DNA of 64,000 nucleotides from Puniceicoccaceae bacterium (lineage in GTDB: Bacteria; Verrucomicrobiota; Verrucomicrobiia; Opitutales; JAFGAQ01), in assembly GCA_028285755.1 (NCBI GenBank), contig JANQOQ010000006.1, forward strand, positions 62,001 to 126,000, in the 5' to 3' direction. The position numbers were made by a program, and so were the translations under genes. Shown in pieces: positions 21,474 through 30,232 of this stretch. Below the pieces are notes generated by a model that worked only from the letters and a program-made list of their open reading frames with translations, was not told the DNA's origin and searched no databases. Within the stretch, counting starts at the first letter, position 1, and each line of letters opens with the position of its first letter.

Positions 21474-22613
21474 ATGACTAATCTCACAAAAATCTCTGCG
21501 TTTATATTCCTATCCTTCATAATTTTGGTAACACTGCTTCAGGCAGAAGATAAATCCAAGTATGGCCGCTGGACTGAGGAACGTGCAAATCAATGGTATG
21601 CGGATACCGGATGGATCGTCGGGTGCAATTTTTTGCCAAGCACTGCAATCAACCAACTGGAAATGTTCATGGAAGAAACTTATGATCCCGAAACGATCGA
21701 TCGTGAACTGGGGTGGGCCGCTTCGCTTGGGTTTAACACGATTCGTGTCTACCTGCACGATCTTTTCTGGGTGCATGACCGTGAGGGATTTCTGGAGCGG
21801 CTCGATCATTTCCTCGACATTTGCGATAACCATAACTTAAAGCCCATGCTCGTGATTTTTGATGGAGTGTGGCATCCATTCCCCAAATGGGGTAAACAAC
21901 CGGAACCGATTCCTCATCTGCACAATTCCGGGTGGGTACAAAGTCCGGGAGTTGAAATCTTGAGCGATCCCTCCAAATACGACTCACTGAAAGGTTATGT
22001 GCAGGGTTTGATGAAGCATTTTAAGGACGATGAACGCGTGCTTGCCTGGGACCTTTTTAATGAGCCGGAAAACCGAAACATCCCGACTTACCGACGACAT
22101 GAACCCCTGAATAAGCACGATCTGGCTATGGAATTACTGGATAAAACCTTCAAATGGGCCCGGGAAGTCGATCCTTCGCAGCCACTGACTGCAGGCATTT
22201 GGCGTGATTATGAGGGCTTGGTGGAGAACTCAGAAATTTTTCAGCTCATGCTAAATGAATCTGATATTATTACTTTTCATAATTACCTGAATTTGGAGAA
22301 TGTTAAGAAGCATGTTACCATGATGAAGCGCCTCTTCAACCGCCCCATTATTTGCACGGAGTATATGGCACGAGGCACCGGTAATAAATTTGATCCTATA
22401 TTGGGGTATTTTAAGGAAAACAATATTGGTGCCTATAATTGGGGACTAGTGAATGGTAAAAGTCAGACTATTTATCCCTGGGAATCGTGGGAGAAAGTCT
22501 TCAGAGATGAGCCTTTCGAGTGGCATCATGACATATTCCGCAAAAACGGAGATCCCTATCGTGAAGCTGAAGTGAAGTATATCCGCAAACTAACCGGCAA
22601 ACACACAAAATAG
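21474..22613 (+). CDS. Secreted GH5-like glycoside hydrolase
   Basis: 379 residues with a signal peptide (about 1-24) and one TIM barrel. N-F-L-P-S-T-A-I-N near 52-60 and G-F-N-T-I-R-V-Y near 86-93 mark the start of a GH5/clan GH-A barrel. The acid/base is E197 in LFNEPEN and the nucleophile E296 in ICTEYMAR, the standard retaining pair. Such enzymes cut beta-linked glucans, mannans, xylans or galactans, and the subfamily cannot be set here. It lies downstream of the STN-TBDT terminator and 5 bases before a sulfatase gene, so the two are probably co-transcribed and act on the same substrate. Confidence 0.87.
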   Translation: MTNLTKISAFIFLSFIILVTLLQAEDKSKYGRWTEERANQWYADTGWIVGCNFLPSTAINQLEMFMEETYDPETIDRELGWAASLGFNTIRVYLHDLFWVHDREGFLERLDHFLDICDNHNLKPMLVIFDGVWHPFPKWGKQPEPIPHLHNSGWVQSPGVEILSDPSKYDSLKGYVQGLMKHFKDDERVLAWDLFNEPENRNIPTYRRHEPLNKHDLAMELLDKTFKWAREVDPSQPLTAGIWRDYEGLVENSEIFQLMLNESDIITFHNYLNLENVKKHVTMMKRLFNRPIICTEYMARGTGNKFDPILGYFKENNIGAYNWGLVNGKSQTIYPWESWEKVFRDEPFEWHHDIFRKNGDPYREAEVKYIRKLTGKHTK

Positions 22614-22618
22614 TTATT

Positions 22619-24229
22619 ATGAGCACGAAACGAATACTCTTCATCGCCAGCGCCTGGCTTCTGCTGATTCTTTTCTCAACAGCAGATACCCCGCCTGAAA
22701 GACCGAATATCGTCATCATAATGGTCGATGACATGGGCTGGTCAGATATTGGCTGCTATGGTGGCGAGATTCCCACGCCTCATATCGACAGTCTTGCGGA
22801 GGGGGGTATTCGTTTCACTCAATTCTACAACACATCCCGCTGTTGCCCCACGCGCGCTTCTCTTCTGACCGGCCTCTACCAGCATCAGACAGGTATTGGC
22901 CACATGACTACGGAAGGGCGGGCGGATTTTGACTTTGGAGTCGACGGTTTTCGTGGCCGTATGAACCTTAATTGCGTGACACTCGCCGAAGTTCTCAAGA
23001 CCGTAGGCTACAGCACCTGTATTACCGGCAAGTGGCACCTGGGCAGTGAACGCCCCTATGATCGCCCACTACAAAGGGGGTTTGATCAATTCTACGGAAG
23101 CCTTTCAGGCGCATTTAGTTTCTTCAAGCCGCATGGTGAGCGGGGCCTAATGCTTGGGAACCAGAGGCTTGAAGAGCCCGATCCCGAGGCTTATTACGCT
23201 ACAGATGCATTCAGCGATTATGCAGTGGACTTCGTTAATAAACAGAGTGGGGAAGCGCCGTTCTTTTTGTATGTGGCCTATAACGCACCTCACTGGCCTC
23301 TTCACGCCAAAGAAGAGGATATTGAGAAATTTGTCGGCAAATTCACTGAAGGCTGGGACGTTCTCAGACGCAAACGATTCGAACGACAGGTAGCGATGGG
23401 CATATTCGACGAAGATTTCGATATTGCTCCCCGAGATTCAAACGTGCGCCCCTGGAGTGAGGTAGATGCCCAACAAAAGAAGGACTCGGACTATCGGATG
23501 GCTGTTTATGCGGCACAGATGTATTCTGTAGATTATGGTGTCGGAAAGATTATGGATGCCATCCGGGATAATGGTGAGCTCGATAATACGCTGATTATAT
23601 TCTTGTCCGACAATGGGGCATGTGCCGAGCCTTACAATGAGTTTGGGGGCGGCGAAATGTCCGATATCAACGACCCCGATAACGGGGGAATCGTTTCCTA
23701 TGGACGCGGCTGGGCCAACCTGTCGAACACCCCTTTTCGGGAATATAAAAACCGACCCCAGGAGGGAGGTATCGCTACACCGATGATCGCGCATTGGCCG
23801 GATGGGATCAATTCCGATTTGGAGGGGGCTTTTGTGCGGGATGTTGCTCACATTATCGACTTTATGCCAACTGTTTTGGAGATCAGCGGTGCGGAGTATC
23901 CGAGAATTTATCGGAATGAGCTCATCCATCCTTATGAGGGTGAAAGTCTGACTCCGTTTTTCACGGATGGTGAGCGCGAGGCTCCTGAGTTTTACTTCTT
24001 TGAGCACTCTCAGAACTGTGCGGTGAGAATGGGAGATTGGAAGATTATTGGTCGCTATGCTGAATGGAATTGGGAGCTCTATAATATTGTAGATGATCGC
24101 AACGAGCTAAACAATCTTGCATCAAAACATCCTGAGATTGTGGATGAGATGGCACAGGCCTGGGAGCGCTGGGCGTTGCGTGTAAATGCAGCCCCACGAG
24201 GAGTCAGAACTCCCAATAGCTACGATTAG
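22619..24229 (+). CDS. Secreted type I sulfatase (arylsulfatase-like, C-C-P-T-R)
   Basis: 536-residue sulfatase with a signal peptide (1-22), I-M-V-D-D-M-G-W metal site, maturation site C75-C-P-T-R, GKWHLG lysine/histidine, the NAPHWP histidine and the SDNGA pair. The insertion after the active site and the G-G-E-I-P-T-P-H start resemble the Pseudomonas arylsulfatase-like subfamily. It should remove a sulfate from an oligo- or monosaccharide in the periplasm or outside; it needs FGE for formylglycine. It sits 5 bases after the GH5 gene and converges with the AraC regulator (4-base gap). Confidence 0.94.
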   Translation: MSTKRILFIASAWLLLILFSTADTPPERPNIVIIMVDDMGWSDIGCYGGEIPTPHIDSLAEGGIRFTQFYNTSRCCPTRASLLTGLYQHQTGIGHMTTEGRADFDFGVDGFRGRMNLNCVTLAEVLKTVGYSTCITGKWHLGSERPYDRPLQRGFDQFYGSLSGAFSFFKPHGERGLMLGNQRLEEPDPEAYYATDAFSDYAVDFVNKQSGEAPFFLYVAYNAPHWPLHAKEEDIEKFVGKFTEGWDVLRRKRFERQVAMGIFDEDFDIAPRDSNVRPWSEVDAQQKKDSDYRMAVYAAQMYSVDYGVGKIMDAIRDNGELDNTLIIFLSDNGACAEPYNEFGGGEMSDINDPDNGGIVSYGRGWANLSNTPFREYKNRPQEGGIATPMIAHWPDGINSDLEGAFVRDVAHIIDFMPTVLEISGAEYPRIYRNELIHPYEGESLTPFFTDGEREAPEFYFFEHSQNCAVRMGDWKIIGRYAEWNWELYNIVDDRNELNNLASKHPEIVDEMAQAWERWALRVNAAPRGVRTPNSYD

Positions 24230-24233
24230 TCAT

Positions 24234-25091
24234 TTAGCCGGGTCGCCTATACTTCTGCTTGCGGTAGAGGCTGGGGCTGGTCGCCTTTATTCGCTTAAAT
24301 TGCTTATTGAAATTGGATAAGTTCTTAAAGCCGCATGAAAGCGCGATGTCCAATATGGTGCGATCCGACTCTAACAGCGATTGTGAAGCTTGATGAATGC
24401 GATGCTGGATGAGGAACTCTTGAAAGGTTATACCAATATGCGTCTTAAAAAATCTGCTTACAGAATGAGGGTGTAAATTAGCAATTTTCGCAATTTCATC
24501 TCTCGTTATATCCCTATCCCAGTTTTGCTCCAGGTAATTAATCGTTTTTTTAGCTCTCTCAATACTGGGAAAACTAAAGCTTTGCTGGTAAGCAAGGCTT
24601 GTAACCGGCTTGCGGTCTTCACTGCTATGTAAGAGCCAAAGGAGTTCGATGAGTAGGGTTATCTTGCGCCATGGTTCCTGAACAACAAATATTTGACTCA
24701 TAACCGACGATACTGCCTTGAGAGTCTGTTCACCAAATTGAATACCCCTTTTAGCTGAAATGAAGAGATCATTCATCCAGAAAAATTCAGGCTTTACTAA
24801 AAGATCTTTGCCAAACACATCCGGTAGAAATTGGACGACCTTGGATACTGCCCGGGTTTTACCCAAGTTCATGTATTGATGAGGCACATTCGAACCAATC
24901 AGGGCAAGATTACCCGGTTCAAATGACTCTATGGAATCGCCAATGATCCTTTGGCCACTGCTTTTTACGATCCATGTGATTTCTATTTCGGGATGATAGT
25001 GATAGGGGTTATCAAATTCTTCCATGTCAAGATCCAGGCATGAAATGGAACTTCCCTCTTCGGGTTTGATGATCTCTCGCGAAATACTCAT
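24234..25091 (-). CDS. AraC-family transcriptional regulator
   Basis: 285 residues: an N-terminal cupin sensor (about 1-130, with HYHPEIEI and the N-V-P-H-Q-Y motif) and a C-terminal double helix-turn-helix (about 180-283; DITRDEIAKIANLHPHSVSR and the second helix around F-K-N-L-S-N-F-N-K-Q-F-K). It is divergently transcribed from the ferredoxin/P450/ADH/esterase genes across 140 bases and is the obvious candidate regulator of that module, probably sensing a sugar or methylated sugar. It ends next to the convergent sulfatase gene. Confidence 0.95.
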   Translation of the reverse strand: MSISREIIKPEEGSSISCLDLDMEEFDNPYHYHPEIEITWIVKSSGQRIIGDSIESFEPGNLALIGSNVPHQYMNLGKTRAVSKVVQFLPDVFGKDLLVKPEFFWMNDLFISAKRGIQFGEQTLKAVSSVMSQIFVVQEPWRKITLLIELLWLLHSSEDRKPVTSLAYQQSFSFPSIERAKKTINYLEQNWDRDITRDEIAKIANLHPHSVSRFFKTHIGITFQEFLIQHRIHQASQSLLESDRTILDIALSCGFKNLSNFNKQFKRIKATSPSLYRKQKYRRPG

Positions 25092-25231
25092 GGTAAATAA
25101 ATCACATTTATTGCTAAAAAAATATTCAAAAATGTGTTTTTAGCACTATTCTTGGTTACCTGATGCGTTGCAGGTCAATTCAAATTTTACTAATATTGCC
25201 GTGTAGAAAATCTTATTAGGCACAAGAGACT
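25092..25231. promoter_or_regulatory. Divergent promoter region between AraC regulator and P450 module
   Basis: A-T rich 140-base gap. It contains an inverted repeat of 8-base arms, GCTAAAAA at 25113-25120 and TTTTTAGC at 25137-25144, separated by 16 bases. This could be part of the regulator binding site. No convincing -35/-10 pair was picked out by eye. Confidence 0.4.
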
Positions 25232-25543
25232 ATGGCAAAAATTGCATTTATAACCCCAGACGGCGAATCGGTAGTCGTAAATAATGCTGAAGGCAACCTG
25301 ATGGAAATCGCCACTTACAATGAGGTGGAAGGCATTGACGCATCCTGTGGAGGGGTGTGCTCATGCGGGACCTGTCATGTGAGAGTAAATCCGAACTGGA
25401 TAGATCGTCTCGGTGATAAAACGGAAGCCGAGATTGATATGCTGGATTTTCAGCCCGGCGCGGATGAGCGAAGCCGCTTATGTTGCCAGATTGAAATTGG
25501 TTCAAACCACGATGGCCTCATACTGGAAGTAGACCCACTGTAA
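25232..25543 (+). CDS. [2Fe-2S] ferredoxin, putidaredoxin/adrenodoxin type
   Basis: 103-residue electron carrier. Cluster ligands are C39, C45 and C48 in SCGGVCSCGTCH plus C85 (or C84) in RLCCQI, the spacing of vertebrate-type/putidaredoxin ferredoxins that serve bacterial P450s. An extra cysteine (C43) lies inside the first loop. It is followed 19 bases later by the P450 gene, so it is almost certainly the redox partner. No ferredoxin reductase gene is present nearby, so electrons must come from a reductase encoded elsewhere. Confidence 0.95.
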   Translation: MAKIAFITPDGESVVVNNAEGNLMEIATYNEVEGIDASCGGVCSCGTCHVRVNPNWIDRLGDKTEAEIDMLDFQPGADERSRLCCQIEIGSNHDGLILEVDPL

Positions 25544-25562
25544 ATCAAAAAATTACATTATT

Positions 25563-26717
25563 ATGTCTGGATGCCCCTATGACCCGTTTAAAGAGCACCG
25601 CAAGAAAGGTGTGCTAAATGCAAAGCTTGATGGGGATGAAATTCCCATGATTTTGCGACACAAGGATCTCAAACTCAGAGCTAAAGATTGGGAGACATAT
25701 AGCTCAGATGCCCCATTTCGCGTGCCAATACCTGCAGAGGAGGATGTTCGTACGGTTCGCCAATTACCCCTAGAGGTAGATCCGCCCGAACACACTGAAT
25801 ATCGGGCAATCGCTGAACCGTTTTTTCGTAAACCGCTGCAAGCTGATTTTATTCAGAAGATTGAAAACCTGATCGAAGAACTGCTGTATGCCATAGGAAA
25901 CAACGAAGCGATTGAGATCGTGAGCCAGTTTTCGCTGCCTTTACAATCCAGAGCGTTAACCTACTTGCTGGGAGTTCCCGAATCCGAAGCGGATGAACTT
26001 ATCAGTTGGGGAACCCATGTTTTTAGAACAGGAGATGGTAAACAAAAAGGCGCGCAGATGGAAGCTTACATAAACGCCTGGCTCGATAAAGCCGAAGAGA
26101 ATCCGGGAGATGATTTTTATTCGGCGCTCACACAGGCTCAATATCGCGGGCGTCATTTAACGCGTGAAGAGATGGCAGGCTATTGTAATATCATGTTTGC
26201 AGGGGGGCGGGATACAGTCATTAACTCCGTTTCGTTTATTATGGGTTATTTTGCCCAGCACCCCGATAGACTTGATCAGGTTCGAGAAAATCCTTCGTTC
26301 ATTAAAACAGCAACGGAAGAATTTGTGCGCTATGTATCACCCGTAACGCATATTGGCAGAGTCTGTCCTGTGGAAACCGAAGTGCATGGGCATAAAGTGA
26401 AGGAAGGTCAAAGGATAACGCTCGGTTTCGCATCTGCAAATCATGATGAAACAGTCTTTGATTCCCCTGAGGAAGTGAGAATCGACAGGAAACCCAATCC
26501 CCACGTTGGTTTTGGCTTTGGTATTCACAACTGTTTGGGGGCTCATCATGCGCGCCTTATCATGAGAACGCTCATTAAAAAGTTATGCGAGCGCGTGGAG
26601 ACTCTCGAATGGGTGGATGCGAAGGAAAACCTTGAAGTGGAAGAAGATTACACCCGGACAGTCTCTTACGAGTCCCTCACACTTAAAGTGCAAACGAAGT
26701 CATTAGATGCCCATTAA
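25563..26717 (+). CDS. Cytochrome P450, candidate methyl-sugar O-demethylase
   Basis: 384-residue soluble bacterial P450. Seen: heme-ligand loop F317-G-F-G-I-H-N-C324-L-G, the E-x-x-R pair (E253, R256) and an I-helix A-G-G-R-D-T (213-218) with the acid-threonine pair. The short N-terminus MSGCPYDPF has no membrane anchor. Known: CYP236A P450s with a ferredoxin and reductase remove the methyl group of 6-O-methyl-D-galactose in porphyran-degrading marine Bacteroidetes, releasing formaldehyde. Inferred: same kind of reaction here, because the gene lies between its ferredoxin and a zinc ADH plus esterase able to handle formaldehyde, within a sulfatase/GH island. The ADH start overlaps its end by 11 bases. 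The CYP subfamily was assigned by resemblance of the N-terminus and context only. Confidence 0.85.
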   Translation: MSGCPYDPFKEHRKKGVLNAKLDGDEIPMILRHKDLKLRAKDWETYSSDAPFRVPIPAEEDVRTVRQLPLEVDPPEHTEYRAIAEPFFRKPLQADFIQKIENLIEELLYAIGNNEAIEIVSQFSLPLQSRALTYLLGVPESEADELISWGTHVFRTGDGKQKGAQMEAYINAWLDKAEENPGDDFYSALTQAQYRGRHLTREEMAGYCNIMFAGGRDTVINSVSFIMGYFAQHPDRLDQVRENPSFIKTATEEFVRYVSPVTHIGRVCPVETEVHGHKVKEGQRITLGFASANHDETVFDSPEEVRIDRKPNPHVGFGFGIHNCLGAHHARLIMRTLIKKLCERVETLEWVDAKENLEVEEDYTRTVSYESLTLKVQTKSLDAH

Positions 26718-27819
26718 AAGCAAATCGGCGATTACCGATGCGAACGGTTCATTGATTATAGATGAAGTCGAGATATATGAACCTCTGGCAGGCGAAGTGC
26801 TGGTGCGAATTATGGCATCGGGAATATGCCATACTGATTACGATTCACTCTCCTGGGGAAAACGTATAATCATGGGCCACGAAGGCTCGGGTATTGTTGA
26901 GCAGGTGGGTGATGGCGTCCAAAACGTAAGGGTGGGCGATCGGGTGATCCTGAATTGGGCAATCCCCTGTAATGAGTGTTTTCAATGCATGCATGGTAAC
27001 CACAATATATGCGAGAATAACAACCAGGTGACGGAGCGGATTCCCGGTTACGGCTCGGCTCATTCAGGAGCCTCAACATATAAGGGTACTCCGATAGGCA
27101 GATCTTTCAATATCGGAACTCTAAGCAATTATACGGTGGTTAAAAAGGAAGCGGTGGTACGTATTCCGGATGATGTACCCTTTGCGTCTGCATGTATTGT
27201 GGGTTGTGGGGTTATGACAGGGTATGGCTCTGTGGTGAATTGCGCGAAAGTGGAAGCAGGTAGCTCAGTCGCCGTCATCGGAACAGGTGGTGTAGGGCTG
27301 AATGTCATACAGGGTGCACGAATATCCGGTGCTGCAAAAATCATTGCTGTGGATATCAGTAAAAACCGGCTTAACCTCGCGAAAAAATTTGGAGCCACCC
27401 ATGCTGTTTTGGTCTCCAAAAAGGATGCGGGTTTAAACCAGGCATCTGAGCAAATCAAGGCGCTCTGCGCAAGAAGGGGCACTGATTACGCGTTTGAATG
27501 TACGGGCATACCGGCGTTAGGTGCAGCCCCATTGGCCATGATTCGCAATGGAGGTATGGCAGTACAGGTATCGGGGATCGAGCAAACAATCGAAATTGAT
27601 ATGAATCTTTTTGAATGGGACAAACTATACCTCAATCCCCTTTATGGCGGTGCTAATCCGGAATACGATTTTCCCAAATTGATCGAGCTGTATAAGCTGG
27701 GTGCCCTGAAGCTGGATGAGCTGGTTACCCAAACCTATAGCCTGGATGACCTGAATGTTGCAATCGAGGATATGCTTAATGGCAAGAATGCGAAGGGCGT
27801 TATCCTAATGGAGCATTAA
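26707..27819 (+). CDS. Zinc-dependent alcohol dehydrogenase (class III / formaldehyde-dehydrogenase-like)
   Basis: 370-residue medium-chain dehydrogenase. Catalytic-zinc cysteine in SGICHTD, G-H-E in MGHEGSG, four-cysteine structural zinc lobe (C-N-E-C-F-Q-C then C about 8 residues on), NAD-binding GTGGVGLNV. The overall pattern matches class III ADH and S-(hydroxymethyl)thiol dehydrogenases. It overlaps the P450 gene by 11 bases and precedes the esterase by 3 bases. Inferred role: oxidise the thiol adduct of formaldehyde released by the P450, or oxidise the sugar itself. The thiol (glutathione or other) is not identified. Confidence 0.9.
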   Translation: MPIKSKSAITDANGSLIIDEVEIYEPLAGEVLVRIMASGICHTDYDSLSWGKRIIMGHEGSGIVEQVGDGVQNVRVGDRVILNWAIPCNECFQCMHGNHNICENNNQVTERIPGYGSAHSGASTYKGTPIGRSFNIGTLSNYTVVKKEAVVRIPDDVPFASACIVGCGVMTGYGSVVNCAKVEAGSSVAVIGTGGVGLNVIQGARISGAAKIIAVDISKNRLNLAKKFGATHAVLVSKKDAGLNQASEQIKALCARRGTDYAFECTGIPALGAAPLAMIRNGGMAVQVSGIEQTIEIDMNLFEWDKLYLNPLYGGANPEYDFPKLIELYKLGALKLDELVTQTYSLDDLNVAIEDMLNGKNAKGVILMEH

Positions 27820-27822
27820 TCT

Positions 27823-28635
27823 ATGGACGATTCATACTTCAGAACGATTGAAACGGGCGATTTGGACCTTGGTATAGGCACATTGCAGATGATCACGGTA
27901 AAAAGCCCGTCGCTTAAGATGAGGTCTGATATCAGTCTCTACATTCCCGGTAACACACAACTCCCTGCTAATACACCCGTGGTTATCTTGTTGCATGGGG
28001 TCTACGGTTCGCATTGGGCATGGTTTCTAAATGCCAGAGCGCATGTCACTCTGCATAACTTGATCGAGTCAGGAAGAGTGCCCCCCATGATTCTTGTGGC
28101 CCCCTCCGATGGCTTATGGGGAGACGGAAGTGGTTACCTGAAGCATAAATCCAAAGACTTTGAAAAGTGGATCGTGGATGATGTACCCCGGGCAGTATCT
28201 GAAGTCACAGGCAATGCACCTGACGCTTCCCATTACATCGCCGGTTTATCGATGGGGGGATTCGGTGCACTGAGGTTAGGGGCAAAATATTGCCATCTAT
28301 TTAGGGCGTTTGCCGGGTTATCATCGATCACCGAATTTAGCCAGCTTACTCAGTTTATTGAAGAACCCCTCGGGGATTATGCACAAACTGATAATCCATC
28401 TGTCATCGAGGAGATTAAACAGCACTCTAAACAATCCCTTAAATTTCAATTTAACTGCGGTTTGGGCGACCCTCTAATTGAAAACAATAGGCGACTCCAC
28501 CATCAGCTAAACGAGCTGGGTATAGAGCATACCTACCATGAATATCAAGGTTCACATGAGTGGCCTTACTGGAGCGCGCATATTGGAGAAACCCTTCAAT
28601 TTTTCGCTGAGCATGAGAGCGTTCGGGAAAACTAA
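27823..28635 (+). CDS. Esterase-D-type alpha/beta hydrolase (S-formylthiol hydrolase-like)
   Basis: 270 residues, no signal peptide. Oxyanion segment L-L-H-G-V-Y-G, nucleophile serine in GLSMGGFG, aspartate in GDPLIENN and histidine in G-S-H-E-W-P-Y-W, the arrangement of the esterase D/antigen 85 family. In formaldehyde oxidation an enzyme of this family (S-formylglutathione hydrolase) splits S-formylglutathione to formate and thiol. Placement 3 bases after the zinc ADH gene supports that role. A sugar- or acyl-esterase role is the alternative. Confidence 0.82.
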   Translation: MDDSYFRTIETGDLDLGIGTLQMITVKSPSLKMRSDISLYIPGNTQLPANTPVVILLHGVYGSHWAWFLNARAHVTLHNLIESGRVPPMILVAPSDGLWGDGSGYLKHKSKDFEKWIVDDVPRAVSEVTGNAPDASHYIAGLSMGGFGALRLGAKYCHLFRAFAGLSSITEFSQLTQFIEEPLGDYAQTDNPSVIEEIKQHSKQSLKFQFNCGLGDPLIENNRRLHHQLNELGIEHTYHEYQGSHEWPYWSAHIGETLQFFAEHESVREN

Positions 28636-28781
28636 TTTGTTCGTTTCATACATTCTATTCCGAATGTCCTACTAATTAGATTGTTTAAAAATAGCTTCGA
28701 GAATTGGGGGGTATTGCCAGAATCAACGTCCTCGTTTTGAAGCTATTAAGGCGATCCATATCTCCACACACACTTATAAAA

Positions 28782-30215
28782 ATGCGCTTATATCTAATTA
28801 TTCTTACAATAATTTGCGGTAGTCTAACTGCGCGGCAACCCAATATCATTCTGATCTTATCTGACGACCACGGTTATGCCGATATGTCACACACCGAGTA
28901 TGATACCGGTGTTGATACTCCGCATCTGGATCGATTGGCGGCGGAAGGCATTCGTTTCACAAATGCCTATGCAACATCACCCATTTGCACCCCTTCACGC
29001 ATTGGCCTCGTCCTCGGGCAATATCAACAGCGATATGACAATTGGTGGTATAATAGCCCCGGATTACCCGAACGCGACATAGCGCCGACCATGGCCGAGA
29101 TCTTACAGGATGAGGGATATGCCACCTGCCTAATAGGTAAAATCCACTTTAATGCTAATTTTGGTCTTCATTTACGGAATCATCCACTCAACCATGGTTT
29201 TGATCGATTCTATGGCTTTAATGGCCCGGCCAAGCATTATCTGGTTCACAACAAGGAACGTCATGATGAGTTTATGGCTAAATTGAGAAAGCATGAGCCC
29301 GACCGCCATTACTTGCTCATGTTTATGGAACCCATGTGGGATGATCGCAAGCAAGTGGACGTTGAAGGATTCTCCACCGACCTCTTTCGGGACGAAACCA
29401 TTCGCTTTATTGATGATCACCGCGATGAACCATTCTTTATTATGCTCTCTTTCAATGCAGTGCACGACCAAACCCATCAATTGCCGCCAGAATACCTGAA
29501 GGAACAGGGTATTCCCATACCGGATGATTGGGACCCTGGCCTGGAAAGCTCGAGCGAGTGGATAAATCGTACCTTTTCAGAGGAGCTCAACCGTGCGTTT
29601 AGCATTGGCCATCTTTATTACATGGATGAGGCGATTGGCCGCATTATGGAACATCTTGATAATACCGGGCTGCGAGAGGATACATTGATTGTCTATACAG
29701 TGGATAACGGTGGTTCAGTCCCCACGGGAGGAATCAATACACCGCTCAGCGGGAGTAAATTCACCGTGCTCGAAGGAGGGTTACGCACGCCGTTTATCGT
29801 CTCATGGCCTGGAAGCCTCGAACAAGGCAAAATCCTGGACAATGTAGTCAGTGCGATGGATCTAATGCCCACCTTTGCCTCTTTGGCAGGTGCTGAGATA
29901 CCTGAAGATACCGATGGTCTGAATATCCTACCTCTGCTAAAAGGGGAAAATACCGATATTGGGCATGAAACCCTCTTTTGGGACATGGGACACTGGAATC
30001 AGTTTGCAGTGCGCCATGGTGACTGGAAATTACGATTCAGCGAACCCGCACCGCGACAGTATCGCTTGGGAGAAAAGCATGGCTTTTACCTGCATAATCT
30101 TAGCGAGGATATTGGCGAAAAAGTGAATTTGATTGAAGAACATCCTGAAAAAGTTTCCGAACTGAACGTTTTGCATCGTCAGTGGATCGAAGAAATACTC
30201 CGTAATTTACCTTAG
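28782..30215 (+). CDS. Secreted type I sulfatase (C-T-P-S-R)
   Basis: 477 residues from the ATG at 28782, chosen because it begins a clean signal peptide (RLYLIILTIICGSLTA). An upstream TTG at 28704 only adds 26 residues in front of it. Maturation site C69-T-P-S-R, S-D-D-H-G metal site, GK-x-H (GKIHF), NAVHDQTH histidine and VDNGG pair are all present. The G-K-W-H-x-G of other sulfatases is altered to G-K-I-H-F, which marks it as a different subfamily. It lies 146 bases after the esterase gene of the P450 module and converges with lacI. Confidence 0.92.
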   Translation: MRLYLIILTIICGSLTARQPNIILILSDDHGYADMSHTEYDTGVDTPHLDRLAAEGIRFTNAYATSPICTPSRIGLVLGQYQQRYDNWWYNSPGLPERDIAPTMAEILQDEGYATCLIGKIHFNANFGLHLRNHPLNHGFDRFYGFNGPAKHYLVHNKERHDEFMAKLRKHEPDRHYLLMFMEPMWDDRKQVDVEGFSTDLFRDETIRFIDDHRDEPFFIMLSFNAVHDQTHQLPPEYLKEQGIPIPDDWDPGLESSSEWINRTFSEELNRAFSIGHLYYMDEAIGRIMEHLDNTGLREDTLIVYTVDNGGSVPTGGINTPLSGSKFTVLEGGLRTPFIVSWPGSLEQGKILDNVVSAMDLMPTFASLAGAEIPEDTDGLNILPLLKGENTDIGHETLFWDMGHWNQFAVRHGDWKLRFSEPAPRQYRLGEKHGFYLHNLSEDIGEKVNLIEEHPEKVSELNVLHRQWIEEILRNLP

Positions 30216-30232
30216 TGCTTAAACGCGTTGGA

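Noticed and set aside
28704-28781. Upstream TTG start giving the sulfatase 26 extra residues.
   Set aside because: The extra part precedes the signal peptide and would spoil it; the ATG at 28782 is preferred.
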